A stretch of 64,000 bases of DNA from Haliclona indistincta (lineage: Eukaryota > Porifera > Demospongiae > Haplosclerida > Chalinidae), in NCBI GenBank assembly GCA_964017065.1, contig OZ024784.1, positions 1,858,598-1,922,597 of the forward strand, read 5' to 3'. Shown piece by piece: positions 50,714-62,573 of the stretch (positions within the stretch are counted from its first letter, which is position 1; each line of letters starts with the position of its first letter). The notes under the pieces are model-generated. The model searched no databases. It was not told the origin of the DNA and saw nothing but the letters and a program-made list of their open reading frames with translations. The translations under genes and the position numbers were made by a program.

Positions 50714-50973
50714 CAAATCAACTATGAACCAGAAATCAGTCCTCGGTCAATCCATTCAGGCTTCACGTACAGCAAAAACACTCCAGTTGTGTTGTGTTGT
50801 GTTGAAAAGTCAACAATTATTATCAGATGTTGTAGCAATAAAATATTGTGGTTTCACTAACCAGTATTTCACAACCTACTCTGGCTAGTTTATTATCTCC
50901 TTTCATACTATTAATATTGCATGAAAGAGAGAGAGGCTGAAAAGTCACGTGTAGTTGTGATGTTTGCAGAAAA

Positions 50974-52496
50974 CTAGTCATGAGTATCTAGCTTAGAATA
51001 CTGTCCATCACTATCAGTATCATCTCTTTGTAGTGACTGCTGATCATCATGAGTGGTAGCTGACAGCTGCACCTGATGGTTGAGAGAGCTGTACTGGTGA
51101 TCCAACCCTCCAACACATCCTGTCATGTACACTGGATTATCTAGTGTGGGCGGTGTTGATAAACAGTGTCTGTCTTCATTTTCATTTCTCTTGTTGCCTT
51201 CATTGTTGACTGGTTTCACAACACTGTACTGTGCTTCAACAGTTTGTTGTTGTTGTTTTCTTGTACTAATAACAGGTACTTCATAAGCTGTTGGTTCATG
51301 ACTAAAAACACTCTCAACTATAGCAGAGGTTTCTTTACACCTGCAAAGAAAATAGAAGCTGTGAGTTTGTATACAAACTAAGTATACTCACGGAGGATGA
51401 GTTATGATGTCATAGTAACCTAGTATAGAAAAGTCAACAATTATTATCAGCTGTTGTACCAATAACAATAATATTGTGGTTTCACTAACCAGTATCTTTG
51501 CTGGTAGAGTTGCTTTGTGCCTTCTTCCTCCTCCTCCTCCTCTGGTGTATCACTATCAGTATTACAATCAGTGATGAGCAGACAATGAGTAGTAGAACTA
51601 CTGCACACACTCCTACTACTGATACAATGATAGGTGCTTCATTGGGTGTCACTGAGCTTGAGATAGTTGGGAATACTGCCATCATCGAAAACGATGATTG
51701 ATGTGTGTCTACTAATGATGAGGGCTGGGTAGTTGAGTTAGATATGGCACATTGGGTAAGTTGAAAGGAGATGCTAGTGGTAGTTGAAACATCATTAGCT
51801 GCAAATAAAGAATTAGTTAAAAGCATAAAAAACATTGCATCTTTACCTATAAAATCTGAAAAGCTTGAGTTCACTGGTGCATATGAACTCAGTGTAGTGG
51901 TAGGAGCAGGTAATGTGGTCTGTTCAGAGTGAACTGGTAGATCAGCGCATGTTTCATTATTAATTGTATGTGTTACATTGCTCTGGTTAACACATGTTGG
52001 TTGAGTGTAGCTCTCAGGACCCAGTAGAGTGAACACATTGCTCCTCATCAGAGGCTGGTCAGGATCAGCTGTTGTGTTGATCACCTGACACCAGTACTTG
52101 CCGAGATAGCTGGGGTTGTACTGCTGGTTGAGAAAGTCTCTGTCATGATATCTTGAGAACCAATGCATGCTTCCTTGTGAGTATTCAGGTTTACCAAGTC
52201 CCAGGTCTTCTACTGCTCCAGTTGTGTTCTCTCTGAACCATCGTATCTCAAACTCATTAGTTTGATGCCTCACAACACACTCCAGTACTATTGCAATGAG
52301 TCCATTATGATAAGGATTACAGCAGTTTAGTGTAGTAGAAGGAGGTTGCCGTGTGTACTCAAACATACACTGGCTTGCTAACAGGAGACATTTTATTAAG
52401 ACCAGCTAAAGTTTTACAGACCAACTCACCCGAACAATACCAATTCAAGAGATGTAGTATCACCATTGTACTGAAAGCAGTGTATCGAGACTCCAT
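50974..52496 (-). CDS. Ig-domain receptor D (tail type A), intact
   Basis: The signal exon starts at 52496 (MESRYTAFSTMVILHLLNW). The Ig exon runs from about 52376 with LNCCNP, LECVVRHQ, EIRWFRE and GKYWCQV. The stalk and TM exon continue in an open frame to 51488. A 48-nt segment with GT...AG ends (51799-51846) lies between them and can be spliced out or read through without changing frame. The helix is VVGVCAVVLLLIVCSSLIVI, followed by a run of Arg/Lys. The tail has AYEVPV, AQYSVV, NPVYMTG, HQYSSL and GQYSKL and stops at 50974. It is the best full-length model for the TM2/tail A subclass. Confidence 0.8.
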
Positions 52497-52793
52497 TGAT
52501 CCAGTCGATCTGGACAGCTTCAGAGAATAATCACAAAAAAAGTCGTACACTGCTTATACTATTGTGTTTGTTTACTCATTCATGTTGCTCCATGTACACT
52601 ACAGCACAACTTGTAACGATAATGAAGATAAACATTCAAACTTCCAGTGGGTGCCATCGGAACTAAAATCGTCATTCATACATGCATGCACTTTCAGTGA
52701 AGATTCTCATGAATAAGCAACAAAACATTTTGTACATATTTCTAATCTCAACAGTCACTAAGTTGTTATCATACTAGTCTTGTCAGTAAATTA

Positions 52794-54198
52794 TCATTGT
52801 GGAATAGTGTAGGTGTGTTCCTCTCTACTAGTAGGGTCTACAATGGCGTACTCCTTGTCTCCTATCTTCACTGAGGGTGCTCCTTTCTTCCCAGCACTAG
52901 TGCAGGGTGTGGTGTACATACTGGTGTAGTCAGTGGTAACAGTGTCCAGTGGTTGGTAGTGGGAGCTCTGCTGGTCATCATTGTGAGTGTGTGGTGGGTT
53001 AACATCAAAATAGTGAGGATTCCAATATTGTGGATCTTCAGTCATTTGATGATCTGCTGGAATATAATTGCAAACACGATACAAGTACAGTACACAGTAA
53101 AATACCATTCAGTGTTTCTTACTGATTATTTCTGTAGATTCTACCTTTCTTTCTGAAGAACTAGATAATGTTTACATTATTATAATAATAATTATTTAAG
53201 TAGTTGTCTTTATTGTTGCTCACTTCTGATGTTTGTTATTCTGTGTTTGCTTTGCTGTAATTAATACAGTTATGTAAATATTATTGCTTTATGCTAACCT
53301 CTTTTCTTTATTCTTTGTCTCTTTACTAGTAACAGAATGACAGTAACTGATATTACACTGACAATAACAATGACAGCACTCAATACAGCTGCTACTGGAT
53401 ACACTATGGGCAATACACTTGCTGTTGGACTAGCTGGAGAGATAGTGGAGGAGGTGATATTTGTAACATAACTACCTGAAGTAGCATTAGTTAGTGAAAG
53501 ACCAGCACACATTGCCATTGAACTGCATGTATACTTACCTTCTGTAGAACTGTCTGGTATTTTGCAGCTTAATTTGTCCAATGAACTCAGTGTAGTGGTA
53601 GGAGCAGGTAATGTGGTCTGTTCAGAGTGAACTGGTAGATCAGCACATGTTATATTCTCCATTGTCTGTGTTACTGTGCTCTGGCTAACACATGTTGGTT
53701 GAGTGTAGTTCTCAGGAGCCAGTAGAGTGAACACATTGCTCCTCATCAGAGGCTGGTCAGGATCAGCTGTTGTGTTGATCACCTGACACCAGTACTTGCC
53801 GAGATAGCTGGGGCTGTACTGCTGGTTGATAAAGTTCCTTTCATGATACAGTGAGAACCAACGCGTGGTTCCTTGCCCTTGTGATCCATCAGGTTCACCA
53901 AGTCCCAGGTCCTCTACTGCTCCAGTTGTGTTCTCTCTGAACCATCGTATTTCAAACTCATTAGTTTGATGCCTCACAATACACTCCAGTGTTATTGTAA
54001 TGTACCCATTTTGATCAATAGGATTACAGCAGTTTAGTGTATTAGAAGGAGGTTGCCGTATGTACTCAATCATACACTGACCTGTGATAATAGAAAGTTA
54101 ATGTCAAACTAAATTCACTAGACCATCTCACCTGAACAACACTGATTAAGCAGACATAGTATCATCTGTAAACTGATAGCTATGTGATGAGACTCCAT
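52794..54198 (-). CDS. Ig-domain receptor E (tail type B), intact
   Basis: The signal exon starts at 54198 (MESHHIAISLQMILCLLNQ). The Ig-stalk-TM exon runs from 54081 to about 53300. It differs from its sisters at the most variable part of the Ig domain (SQGQGTTRWFSLYHERNF). The helix is class 3. The 9-nt microexon lies at 53123-53131 and the tail stops at 52794. Tail tyrosines: DPQYWNPHYF, SSHYQPL (Ser at -2, Leu at +3, an ITIM match), TDYTSMY, KEYAIVDP and HTYTIPQ. It is the best full-length model of the type B tail. Confidence 0.8.
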
Positions 54199-54639
54199 TG
54201 ATACTAATTTAGGACGAAATGATGCACTGCTAATGCTTGTACTTGTGTTTATTTATGCACTCAAACTGAATGATAACATCTAAAATAAACAACAAAGCAT
54301 TGATCATTGTAAACGCGAAGTCTGACGTCTCACATACAACTTATAGTTATTCTGTCCTCAAGAAGGAATGCTACTGCTGATACTTTAACTTGTCCTCATG
54401 CTCTCACCTCTGTTACAGTTTTCTGCTCTCAACCATGTCCTGTGCTCTTCATGTTGCATTTGTCCTTTCAGTTTTTGCAAATTTGTCAATATTTTTGTAC
54501 AATTTCCTGTGTATTTTTTTATTTATGTACACTACAAACATCATTAGAGAAGAAGAACACAAAGCAATCAGCTAGTCTCTGTACTGTGTATTTGGTCTAT
54601 ACACTACAATACTAGTCCAGTATTTCTAGTTATAACATT
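54199..54639 (-). promoter_or_regulatory. 5' flank of gene E (flank class 3)
   Basis: The flank around TTATGCACTCAAACTGAATG and the TCCTCAAGAAGGAA block recurs upstream of genes G (57932-58416) and J (62574-63082), which share the MESHHIAIS signal peptide. No other gene is seen here. Confidence 0.55.
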
Positions 54640-56088
54640 CTAATTGTAGTCTGCAAAGGCTGATTCAATCTTGATCTTAGAATACTGTCCATCACTATCA
54701 GTATCATCTCTTTGTAGTGACTGCTGATCATCATGAGTGGTAGCTGACAGCTGCACCTGATGGTTGAGAGAGCTGTACTGGTGATCCAACCCTCCAACAC
54801 ATCCTGTCATGTACACTGGATTATCTAGTGTGGGCAGTGTTGATAAACAGTGTTCGTCTTCATTTTCATTTTTCTTGTTGCCTTCGTTGTTGACTGGTTT
54901 CACAACACTGTACTGTGCTTCAACAGTTTGTTGTTGCTGTTTTCTTGTTCTAATAACTGGTACTTCATAAGCTGCTGGTTCATGACTAAAAACACTCTCA
55001 TCTATATCAGAGGTTTCTTTACACCTGCAAAGAAAATAGAAGCTGTGAGTTGGTATACAAACTAAGTATACTCACGGAGGATGAGTTATGATGTCATAGT
55101 AACCTAGTATAGAAAAGTCAACAATATTATTATCAGCTGTTGTAGCAATAACAATATTGTGGTTTCACTAACCAGTATCTTTGCTGATAGAGCTGCTTTG
55201 TCCCTTCTTCTTCCTCCTCTTCTTCTGGTGTATCACTATCAGTATTACAATCAGTGATGAGCAGACAATGAGTACTAGAACTACTGCACACACTCCTACC
55301 ACTGATCCAATGATAGGTGCTTCATTGGGTGTCACTGAGTTGGAAATACTGATGATGACAATATGATGATTGGTGTGTGTCTACTAATGATGAGGGAATT
55401 AGTAAAAGCATAAAAACCTTTCTTGTCTTTGCATCTGTACCTATATAATCTGAAGAACATGAGTTCACTATCGCATATGAACTCAGTGTAGTGGTAGGAG
55501 CAGGTAATGTGGTCTGTTCAGAGTGAACTGGTAGATCAGCACATGTTTCATTATTCATCGTCTGTGTTACTGTGCTCTGGTTAGCACATGTTGGTTGAGT
55601 GTAGTTCTCAGGAGCCAGTAGAGTGAACACATTGCTCCTCATCAGAGGCTGGTCAAGATCAGCTGTTGTGTTGATCACCTGACACCAGTACTTGCCGAAA
55701 TAGCTGGGGTTGTACTGCTGGTTGATAAAGTTCTTTTCATGATACAGTGAGAACCAATGCATGCTTCCTTGTGATCTATTAGGAAAACCAAGTCCCAGGT
55801 CCTCTACTGCTCCAGTTGTGTTCTCTCTGAACCAACGTATTTCAAAATCATTAGTTTGATTCCTCACAATACACTCCAGTGTTATTGCAATGGATCCATT
55901 TTGATAAGGATTACAGCAGTTTAGTGTAGTAGAAGGAGGTTGCCGTGTGAACTCAAACATACACTGACCTGCTAGAAGGAGTCCTTTTATTAAGAGCTGC
56001 TATAGTTTTACTGAGCAACTCACCTGAAACACAAATAAGAGAGATGTAGTATCACCATTGTACTGAAAGCAGTGTATTGAGACTCCAT
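54640..56088 (-). pseudogene. Ig-domain receptor F (tail type A), frameshifted
   Basis: The exon order matches gene D: signal (start 56088), Ig, TM, small exon, tail (stop 54640, SKIKIESAFADYN). Two lesions are visible. First, the start of the TM exon lacks 10 nt present in gene B (at about 55340), so splicing at the conserved CATCATCAG acceptor runs into TGA before the helix. Second, the end of the signal exon differs and appears to finish in phase 2, whereas the Ig exon needs phase 1. Without alternative splicing, no membrane protein can be made. The Ig domain itself (EIRWFRENTTG, GKYWCQV) is undamaged, so a secreted product remains possible if the first lesion is tolerated. Confidence 0.7.
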
Positions 56089-56564
56089 TGATCCAGTCGA
56101 TCTGGACAGCTTCAGAGTATGATCCCAAAGGAAGTCGTACACTGCTTATACTGTTGTGTTTGTTTACTCATTCAAGGTGCTCCATGTACACTACAGCACA
56201 ACTTGTAACGATATTGAAGATAAACATTCAAACTTCCAGTGAGTGCCCTCAAAACTAAAATCTTCATTCATACATGCACGCACATTTAGTGAAGATTCTC
56301 ATGAATAAGCAACAAAGCATTTTGTACATATAATTTCTAATCCCAACAGTCACTAAGTTATTATCATACTAGTCTTGTCAGTGAATTATCATTGTGGAAT
56401 AGTGTAGGCGTGTAGAGAAACTGGAGCAGACACATCCACTAGTGCTTTATCCATACCATACATATAGAAAACAGATGCTAAAATCATTATTATGTAACCA
56501 TGTATGACTGTTGGTAAATGTGTATAAGACAGCAGTATCAAGAACAAAATTCCTTTATAGTTCA
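56089..56564 (-). promoter_or_regulatory. 5' flank of gene F (flank class 2) and 3' flank of gene G
   Basis: Its right part repeats the flank seen upstream of B and D. Near 56387-56410 there is a second copy of the type B stop region (TCATTGTGGAATAGTGTAG), about 180 bp before the real tail exon of gene G. This marks a short internal duplication or a recombination scar. Confidence 0.5.
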
Positions 56565-57931
56565 TCATTGTGGAATAGTGTAGGTGTGTTCATCTCTTCT
56601 AGCAGGGTCTACAATGGCGTACTCCTTGTCTCCTATCTTCACTGAGGGTGCTCCTTTCTTCCCAGCACTAGTGCAGGGTGTGGTGTACATACTGGTGTAG
56701 TCAGTGGTAACAGTGTCCAGTGGTTGGTAGTGGGAGCTCTGCTCGTCATCATTGTGAGTGTGTGGTGGGTTAACATCAAAATAGTGAGGATTCCAATATT
56801 GTGGATCTTCAGTCATTTGATGATCTGCTGGAACATGATACAAGTACAGTACACAGTAAAATACCATTCAGTGTTTCTTACTGATTATTTCTGTAGATTC
56901 TACCTTTCTTTCTGAAGAACTAGATAATGTTACATTATAATTAATATTTAAGTAGTTGTCTTTATTGTATCTCACTTCTGATGCTTGTTTCTCTGGGTTT
57001 GTTTTGCTGTAATTGATGATTCTAATACAGTTATGTAAATATTATTGCTTTATGCTAACCTCTTTTCTTTATTCTTTGTCTCTTTACTAGTAGCAGAATG
57101 ATAGTAACTGATATTACACTGACAATAACAATGACAGCACTCAATACAGCTGCTACTGGATACACTATGAGCAATACACTTGCTGTTGGACTAGCTGGAG
57201 AGATAGTGGAGGAGGTGATATTTATAACATAACTACCTGAAGTAGCATTAGTTAGTGAAAGACCAGTCATTGAACTGCATGTATACTTACCTTCTGTAGG
57301 ACTGTCTGGTATTTTGCAGCTTAATTTGTCCAATGAACTCAGTGTAGTGGTAGGAGCAGATAATGTGGTCTGTTCAGAGTGAACTGGTAGATCAGCACAT
57401 GTTATATTATTCATTGTCTGTGTTACTGTGCTCTGGTTAACACATGTTGGTTGAGTGTAGTTCTCAGGAGCCAGTAGAGTGAACACATTGCTCCTCATCA
57501 GAGGCTGGTCAGGATCAGCTGTTGTGTTGATCACCTGACACCAGTACTTGCCGAGATAGCTGGGGTTGTACTGCTGGTTGAAGAAGTCACTGTCATGATA
57601 TCTCGAGTACCAATGCATGTTTCCTTGTGATTGATTAGGATCACCAAGTCCCAGGTCCTCTACTGTTCCAGTTGTGTTCTCTCTGAACCATCGTATCTCA
57701 AACTCATTAGTTTGATGCACTGCATTGTTATTGCAATGATTCCTCTATTATAAGGATTACAGCAGTTTAGTGTAGTAGAAGGAGGTTGCTGTATGTACTC
57801 AAACATACACTGACCTGTGATAATAGAGAGTTAATGTCAAACTAAATTCACTAGACCATCTCACCTGAACAACACTGATTAAACAGACATAATATCATCT
57901 GTAAACTGATAGCTATGTGATGCGACTCCAT
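56565..57931 (-). pseudogene. Ig-domain receptor G (tail type B), frameshift in the Ig domain
   Basis: The signal exon starts at 57931 (MESHHIAISLQMILCLFNQ). The tail is complete (stop 56565, DEHTYTIPQ) and the helix is class 3. The Ig exon lacks 10 nt just before the HQTNEFEIRW segment (about 57720), where sisters encode LECVVRHQ. This removes the first Ig cysteine and shifts the frame. Everything after the lesion is open down to the TM region (57055-57720). The 10-nt size equals that of the deletion in the adjacent gene F. It is probably a recent pseudogene. Confidence 0.7.
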
Positions 57932-58416
57932 TGATACTATTTTAGGACGAACTGACGCACTGCTAATGCTTGTACTTAGTGTTTATTTATGCACTCAAAC
58001 TGAATGATAACATCTAAAATATACAACAAAGCATTGATCATTGTAAACGTGAAGTCTGTTGTTTCACATATGACTTATAGTGATTCTTTCCTCAAGAAGG
58101 AACGCTACTGCTGATACTTTACCTTGTCCTTGTGCTCTCACCTCTTTTTCTGCTCTCGGTCATGTTCTGAGCTCTTCATGTTGCATTTGCCCTTTCAGTT
58201 TTTTGCAAATTTATCAATATTTTGTGCAATTTTCTGCAGATATTGGCTTAAATTAGTCACTGCTAATATAAATGATTTATGTACACTACAAACATCATCA
58301 GAGAAGAACACAAAGCAATCAGCTAGTTTCTGTACTGTGTATTTGGTCTATACTAATCTAAGACTGCCCAGTATTACTAGCTATAACATTCTTTGATTAC
58401 ATTGTAGTCTGCAAAT
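57932..58416 (-). promoter_or_regulatory. 5' flank of gene G (flank class 3)
   Basis: It repeats the flank of genes E and J over most of its length. No other gene is seen. Confidence 0.5.
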
Positions 58417-60071
58417 TTAATTATTATCTTCAAAAGGCTGATCGTAAATATCAATCTTGATCTTAGAATACTGTCCATCACTATCAGTATCATCTCTTTG
58501 TAGTGACTGCTGATCATCATGAGTGGTGGCTGACAGCTGCACCTGATGGTTGAGAGAGCTGTACTGGTGATCCAACCCTCCAACACATCCTGTCATGTAC
58601 ACTGGATTATCTAGTGTGGGTGGTGCCTCACTAGTACCAGGAGATGGCACTCCATCTTTGTCATCCTTATTGTCCTTTCTCTTGGTTTTGTTAGCTAGAT
58701 TCACAACACTGTAGACCACTTCAGGTTCCTGTTGCTGGTTATTGCTAGCAATGGGCATATCGTAAGTACGTGAGTTGTTAAAAGCACTCTCAGTTACGAC
58801 AGATGATTCTAAATTCCTGTAAGTACTCACACAATGAAGTGAGCAAGGAATGGTATTAGTACTCACTGTAGTGGAGGAGCAATGATATTGTAACCATCTA
58901 TAATAGATAAATTTATTAAATAACGCTGATTAATTATAATATTATAACAGGAAGGCATATTATTGAGGTTGAGCATAGTATAGGAAAGCTTCCTAATTCA
59001 CTCACTCTCGTTATAAGCTCCTGATTATAATGACTAAGATGATGCAGAATTCCTTTAACTAACCTTTAACTTTATTGGTAGAGTTGATTTGTCTCTTCTT
59101 CCTCCTCCTCCTCTGGTGTATCACTATCAGTATTACAATCAGTGATGAGCAGACAATGAGTAGTAGAACTACTGCACACACTCCTACTACTGATCCAATG
59201 ATAGGTGCTTCATTGGGTGACGCTAAACTTGAGGATGTTGGGTTTACTGGTGTCATAAATAATGACGATAATGGATTTGAGCTAAGGACTGCTATAGAGT
59301 GGAATGCGAGAAAATATTATAAATGTGAATGCTAAAATATAGCACTATGCAGCACTGTATTACAATTGCTACTGTAATTCTTCAAAATTCTCATGTCATT
59401 GCATCCTTACCAACTGTTGTATAGTTTGATAATTGAGAAGAGCTGAATTTATCCAAGTTTACATATGAACTCAGTGTAGTGATAGGAGCAGGTAATGTGG
59501 TCTGTTCAGAGTGAACTGGTAGATCAGCACATGTTTCATTACTCATTGTCTGTATTGTTGTGTTCTGATTAATACAAGTTGGTTGAGTGTAGTTCTCAGG
59601 AGCCAGTAGAGTGAACACATTGCTCCTCATCAGAGGCTGGTCAGGATCAGCTGTTGTATTGATCACCTGACACCAGTACTTGCCAAGATAGCTGGGGTTG
59701 TACTGCTGGTTTAATAAACCATGATACCTTGACAGCCATTGTGTGTTTCCCGAGTTCAAGCTTTCATTGTAGCCAAGTCCCAGGCCCTCTACTGCTCCAG
59801 TTGTGTTCTCTCTGAACCATCGTATTTCAAACTCATTAATTTGATGCCTCACAACACAATCTATTACTATAAAAGTGTAACCATTAAATTGGTATGGATT
59901 ACAGCTGCTTAATGTAGTTGAAGGAGGTTGTTGAGTGTACTCATACGTACACTGACCTGTAGTTGGCTATAAATTGTCAATAGCAACAACTATACAGATT
60001 AGCTCACCTGAGCAATACTGAGCAATCTTGTGAAATATCAACAGTAAGCTGACAAAGTGATGAGATTCCAT
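58417..60071 (-). CDS. Ig-domain receptor H (tail type A variant), intact
   Basis: The signal exon starts at 60071 (MESHHFVSLLLIFHKIAQY). The Ig exon runs from about 59957 to 59412 (IDCVVRHQ, EIRWFRE, GKYWCQV). It is the most divergent Ig here, with GLGYNESLNSGNTQWLSRYH where others have SMHWFSRYH. The TM exon (about 59066-59300) is class 2. The small exon gives DGYNIIAPPLQ. The proximal tail differs from A-F: RTYDMPIA and VVYSVVNLA (Val at -2 and +3, an ITIM match), followed by the shared distal part NPVYMTG, HQYSSL and GQYSKI, ending QPFEDNN at 58417. Phases agree throughout. Confidence 0.8.
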
Positions 60072-60264
60072 TTGTGCAAGCTATGAAGACAAAAATCAAT
60101 TCTGTGCTTATTCTCTCATTCAAGTTCTAAATACAACAATGAAAATAACTTTCATTCAGATAGATCACCTGTTTATCCTCAGGATTAATAATAACAGCTG
60201 TATGTGAACTAAAAATATATACACATGATGCATTGAGTCATGTAAACCCTAAACCCTGATGCAA

Positions 60265-60650
60265 TCACTTATAGTAGTAGGAGTGAATAATGTGGTCTGT
60301 ATCAGTGAACACATTGCTCCTCATCAGAGGCTGGTCAGGATCAGCTGTTGTGTTGATCACCTGACACCAGTACTTGCCGAGATAGCTGGGGTTGTACTGC
60401 TGGTTGAAGAAGTCACTGTCATGATATCTTGAGAACCAATGCATACTTCCTTCTCTTAGTGATCCACTAGGGTGACCTAACCTCAAATCCTCTACTGCTC
60501 TAGTTGTGGTCTCTCTCAATCATCACAATTCATCAATTAAACTCACTACTCTGATATCTCACAATACACTCCAGTGTCATTTATTGTGATGAATCCATAA
60601 TGATATAGATTACAGCAGCTCCAAATAAACAGATATTTATGATCACCAAT
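60265..60650 (-). pseudogene. Relic I: fragment of an Ig exon
   Basis: Only the second half of an Ig exon is recognisable (SMHWFSRYH through GKYWCQVINTTADPDQPLM). The first half is decayed with stops, and an internal deletion fuses the stalk directly to SNVFT. No signal, TM or tail exon belongs clearly to it. The preserved segment is nearly identical to functional copies. Confidence 0.75.
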
Positions 60651-61007
60651 AAGCTGATAACAGTGTATCATTGATTCATGAAGACCGGACAGATCATGAC
60701 CTCAAATTAAAAATGGTCAGTGCTTATACTACATGTATGTGTTTGTCACTCATTCATGCGGCTCCATGTGTATACTACAACACAACTAGTAATAATGAAC
60801 ACTCACTCAAAGAAATATTAAGTGAGTTTAGTGGTGTTCTCAGAACTACAAACAGTATTGCATACACGCATACACTTTAGATGGTAGTGAAGAGTCTCCT
60901 CAATGGTATTCTCTTACGAAGAAATGAGCAACAATACAAGCTAGTACAATGTACCCAAGTTTTTCATGGAATACATACTAATTTACTAAACTAATGTTAG
61001 AAATTTA
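60651..61007. other. Intergenic sequence between relic I and gene J
   Basis: AT-rich, with weak resemblance to class 2 flanks (GGCTCCATGTGTATACTACA). No gene is seen. Confidence 0.4.
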
Positions 61008-62573
61008 TCATTGTGGAATAGCGTAGGCATGCTCCTCTCTTCTAGTAGGGTCTACAATGGCGTACTCCTTGTCTCCTATCTTCACTGAGGGTGCTCCTTT
61101 CTTCCCAGCACTAGTGCAGGGTGTGGTGTACATACTGGTGTAGTCAGTGGTAACAGTGTCCAGTGGTTGGTAGTGGGAGCTCTGCTGGTCATCGTTGTGA
61201 GTGTGTGGTGGGCGAAGATCATAATAGTGAGGATTCCAATATTGTGGATCTTCAATCATTTGATGATCTACCATCATACAAGTAATCAATACAAATGCAA
61301 TAAAATACCATTCAAAGTTTATTTTTCTTACCAGTAGATGGTGCTCCATCTTTGTCATTCTTGTTGTCGATTCTCTTGATAAGGTTTGCTAGATTCACAA
61401 CACTGTAGACCAATTCAGGTTTCTGTTGTTGTTGCTTTTCACTAGCAATGGGCATCTCGTAAGCACGTGGGTTGCTAGAATCACTATCCATTATGGCTAA
61501 ATTTCTGAATACAACAAAAGAGCAAGTATTGGATACTGATATCATTACTCACTGTAGTGAGGCAGTGTTGACATGGTAACCATCTACATAAAATTTAATA
61601 ATAAGTTTAGTTGACAGATTTGATATCAATTTTTCACTAACCATTATCTTTGCTGGTAGAGCTGCTTTGTGCCTTCTTCTTCTTCTTCCTCCTTCTCTGG
61701 TGTATCACTATCAGTATTACAATCAGTGATGAGCAGACAATGAGTAGTAGAACTACTGCACACACTCCTACTACTGATACTAGTACGATCATAGGTGCTT
61801 CACTAGGTATCACTGAGCTTGATGAGGTAGTTGGGACTACTGCAGTATCAAAAGGCGATAGTTGAAATGAAGTAAACTCTGCAATAAAGTATATTTCTGA
61901 GCTCGTATTTAAAACTTAAAGCCAATGTTCTTACCTACATATTCCATTGGACAGTCTGACACATATGAACTCAGTGTAGTGGTAGGAGCAGGTAATGTGG
62001 TCTGTCCAGAGTGAACTGGTAGATCAGCACATGTTATATTATTCATTGTCTGTGTTAATGTGCTCTGGCTAACACATGTTGGTTGAGTGTAGTTCTCAGG
62101 AGCCAGTAGAGTGAACACATTGCTCCTCATCAGAGGCTGGTCAGGATCAGCTGTTGTGTTGATCACCTGACACCAGTACTTGCCAAGATAGCTGGGGTTG
62201 TACTGCTGGTTGATAAAGTCACTGTTATGATATCTTGAGAACCAGTGCATGCTTCCTAGTGATCTATCAGGATCACCAAGTCCCAGGTCCTCTACTGCTC
62301 CAGCTGTGTTCTCTCTGAACCATCGTATTTCAAACTCATTAGTTTGATTCCTCACAGTACAGTCCAGTGTTATTGTAATGAATCCATTTTGATAAGGATT
62401 ACAGCAGTTTAATGTAGTAGAAGGAGGTTGCCATGTGTACTCAAACATACACTGACCTGTGACAATAGAAAGTTATTGTCAAACTAAATTCACTAGACCA
62501 TCTCACCTGAACAACACTGATTAAGCAGGCATAATATCATCTGTAAACTGATAGCTATGTGGTGGGACTCCAT
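61008..62573 (-). CDS. Ig-domain receptor J with hybrid tail (A-variant proximal, B distal)
   Basis: The signal exon starts at 62573 (MESHHIAISLQMILCLLNQ, as in E and G). The Ig exon is intact (EIRWFRENTAG, GKYWCQV), about 61936-62459. The TM exon (about 61640-61910) is class 2, like B, D, F and H. The small exon gives DGYHVNTASLQ. The proximal tail exon resembles H and K (RAYEMPIA, LVYSVVNLA) and ends APSTG with a splice donor at about 61332. It joins in phase 1 to a type B distal exon (DPQYWNPHYYDL, SHYQPL, TDYTSMY, KEYAIV, HAYAIPQ) ending at 61008. So J combines modules seen in separate genes elsewhere, replacing NPVY, YSSL and YSKI with the B set. Confidence 0.78.
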
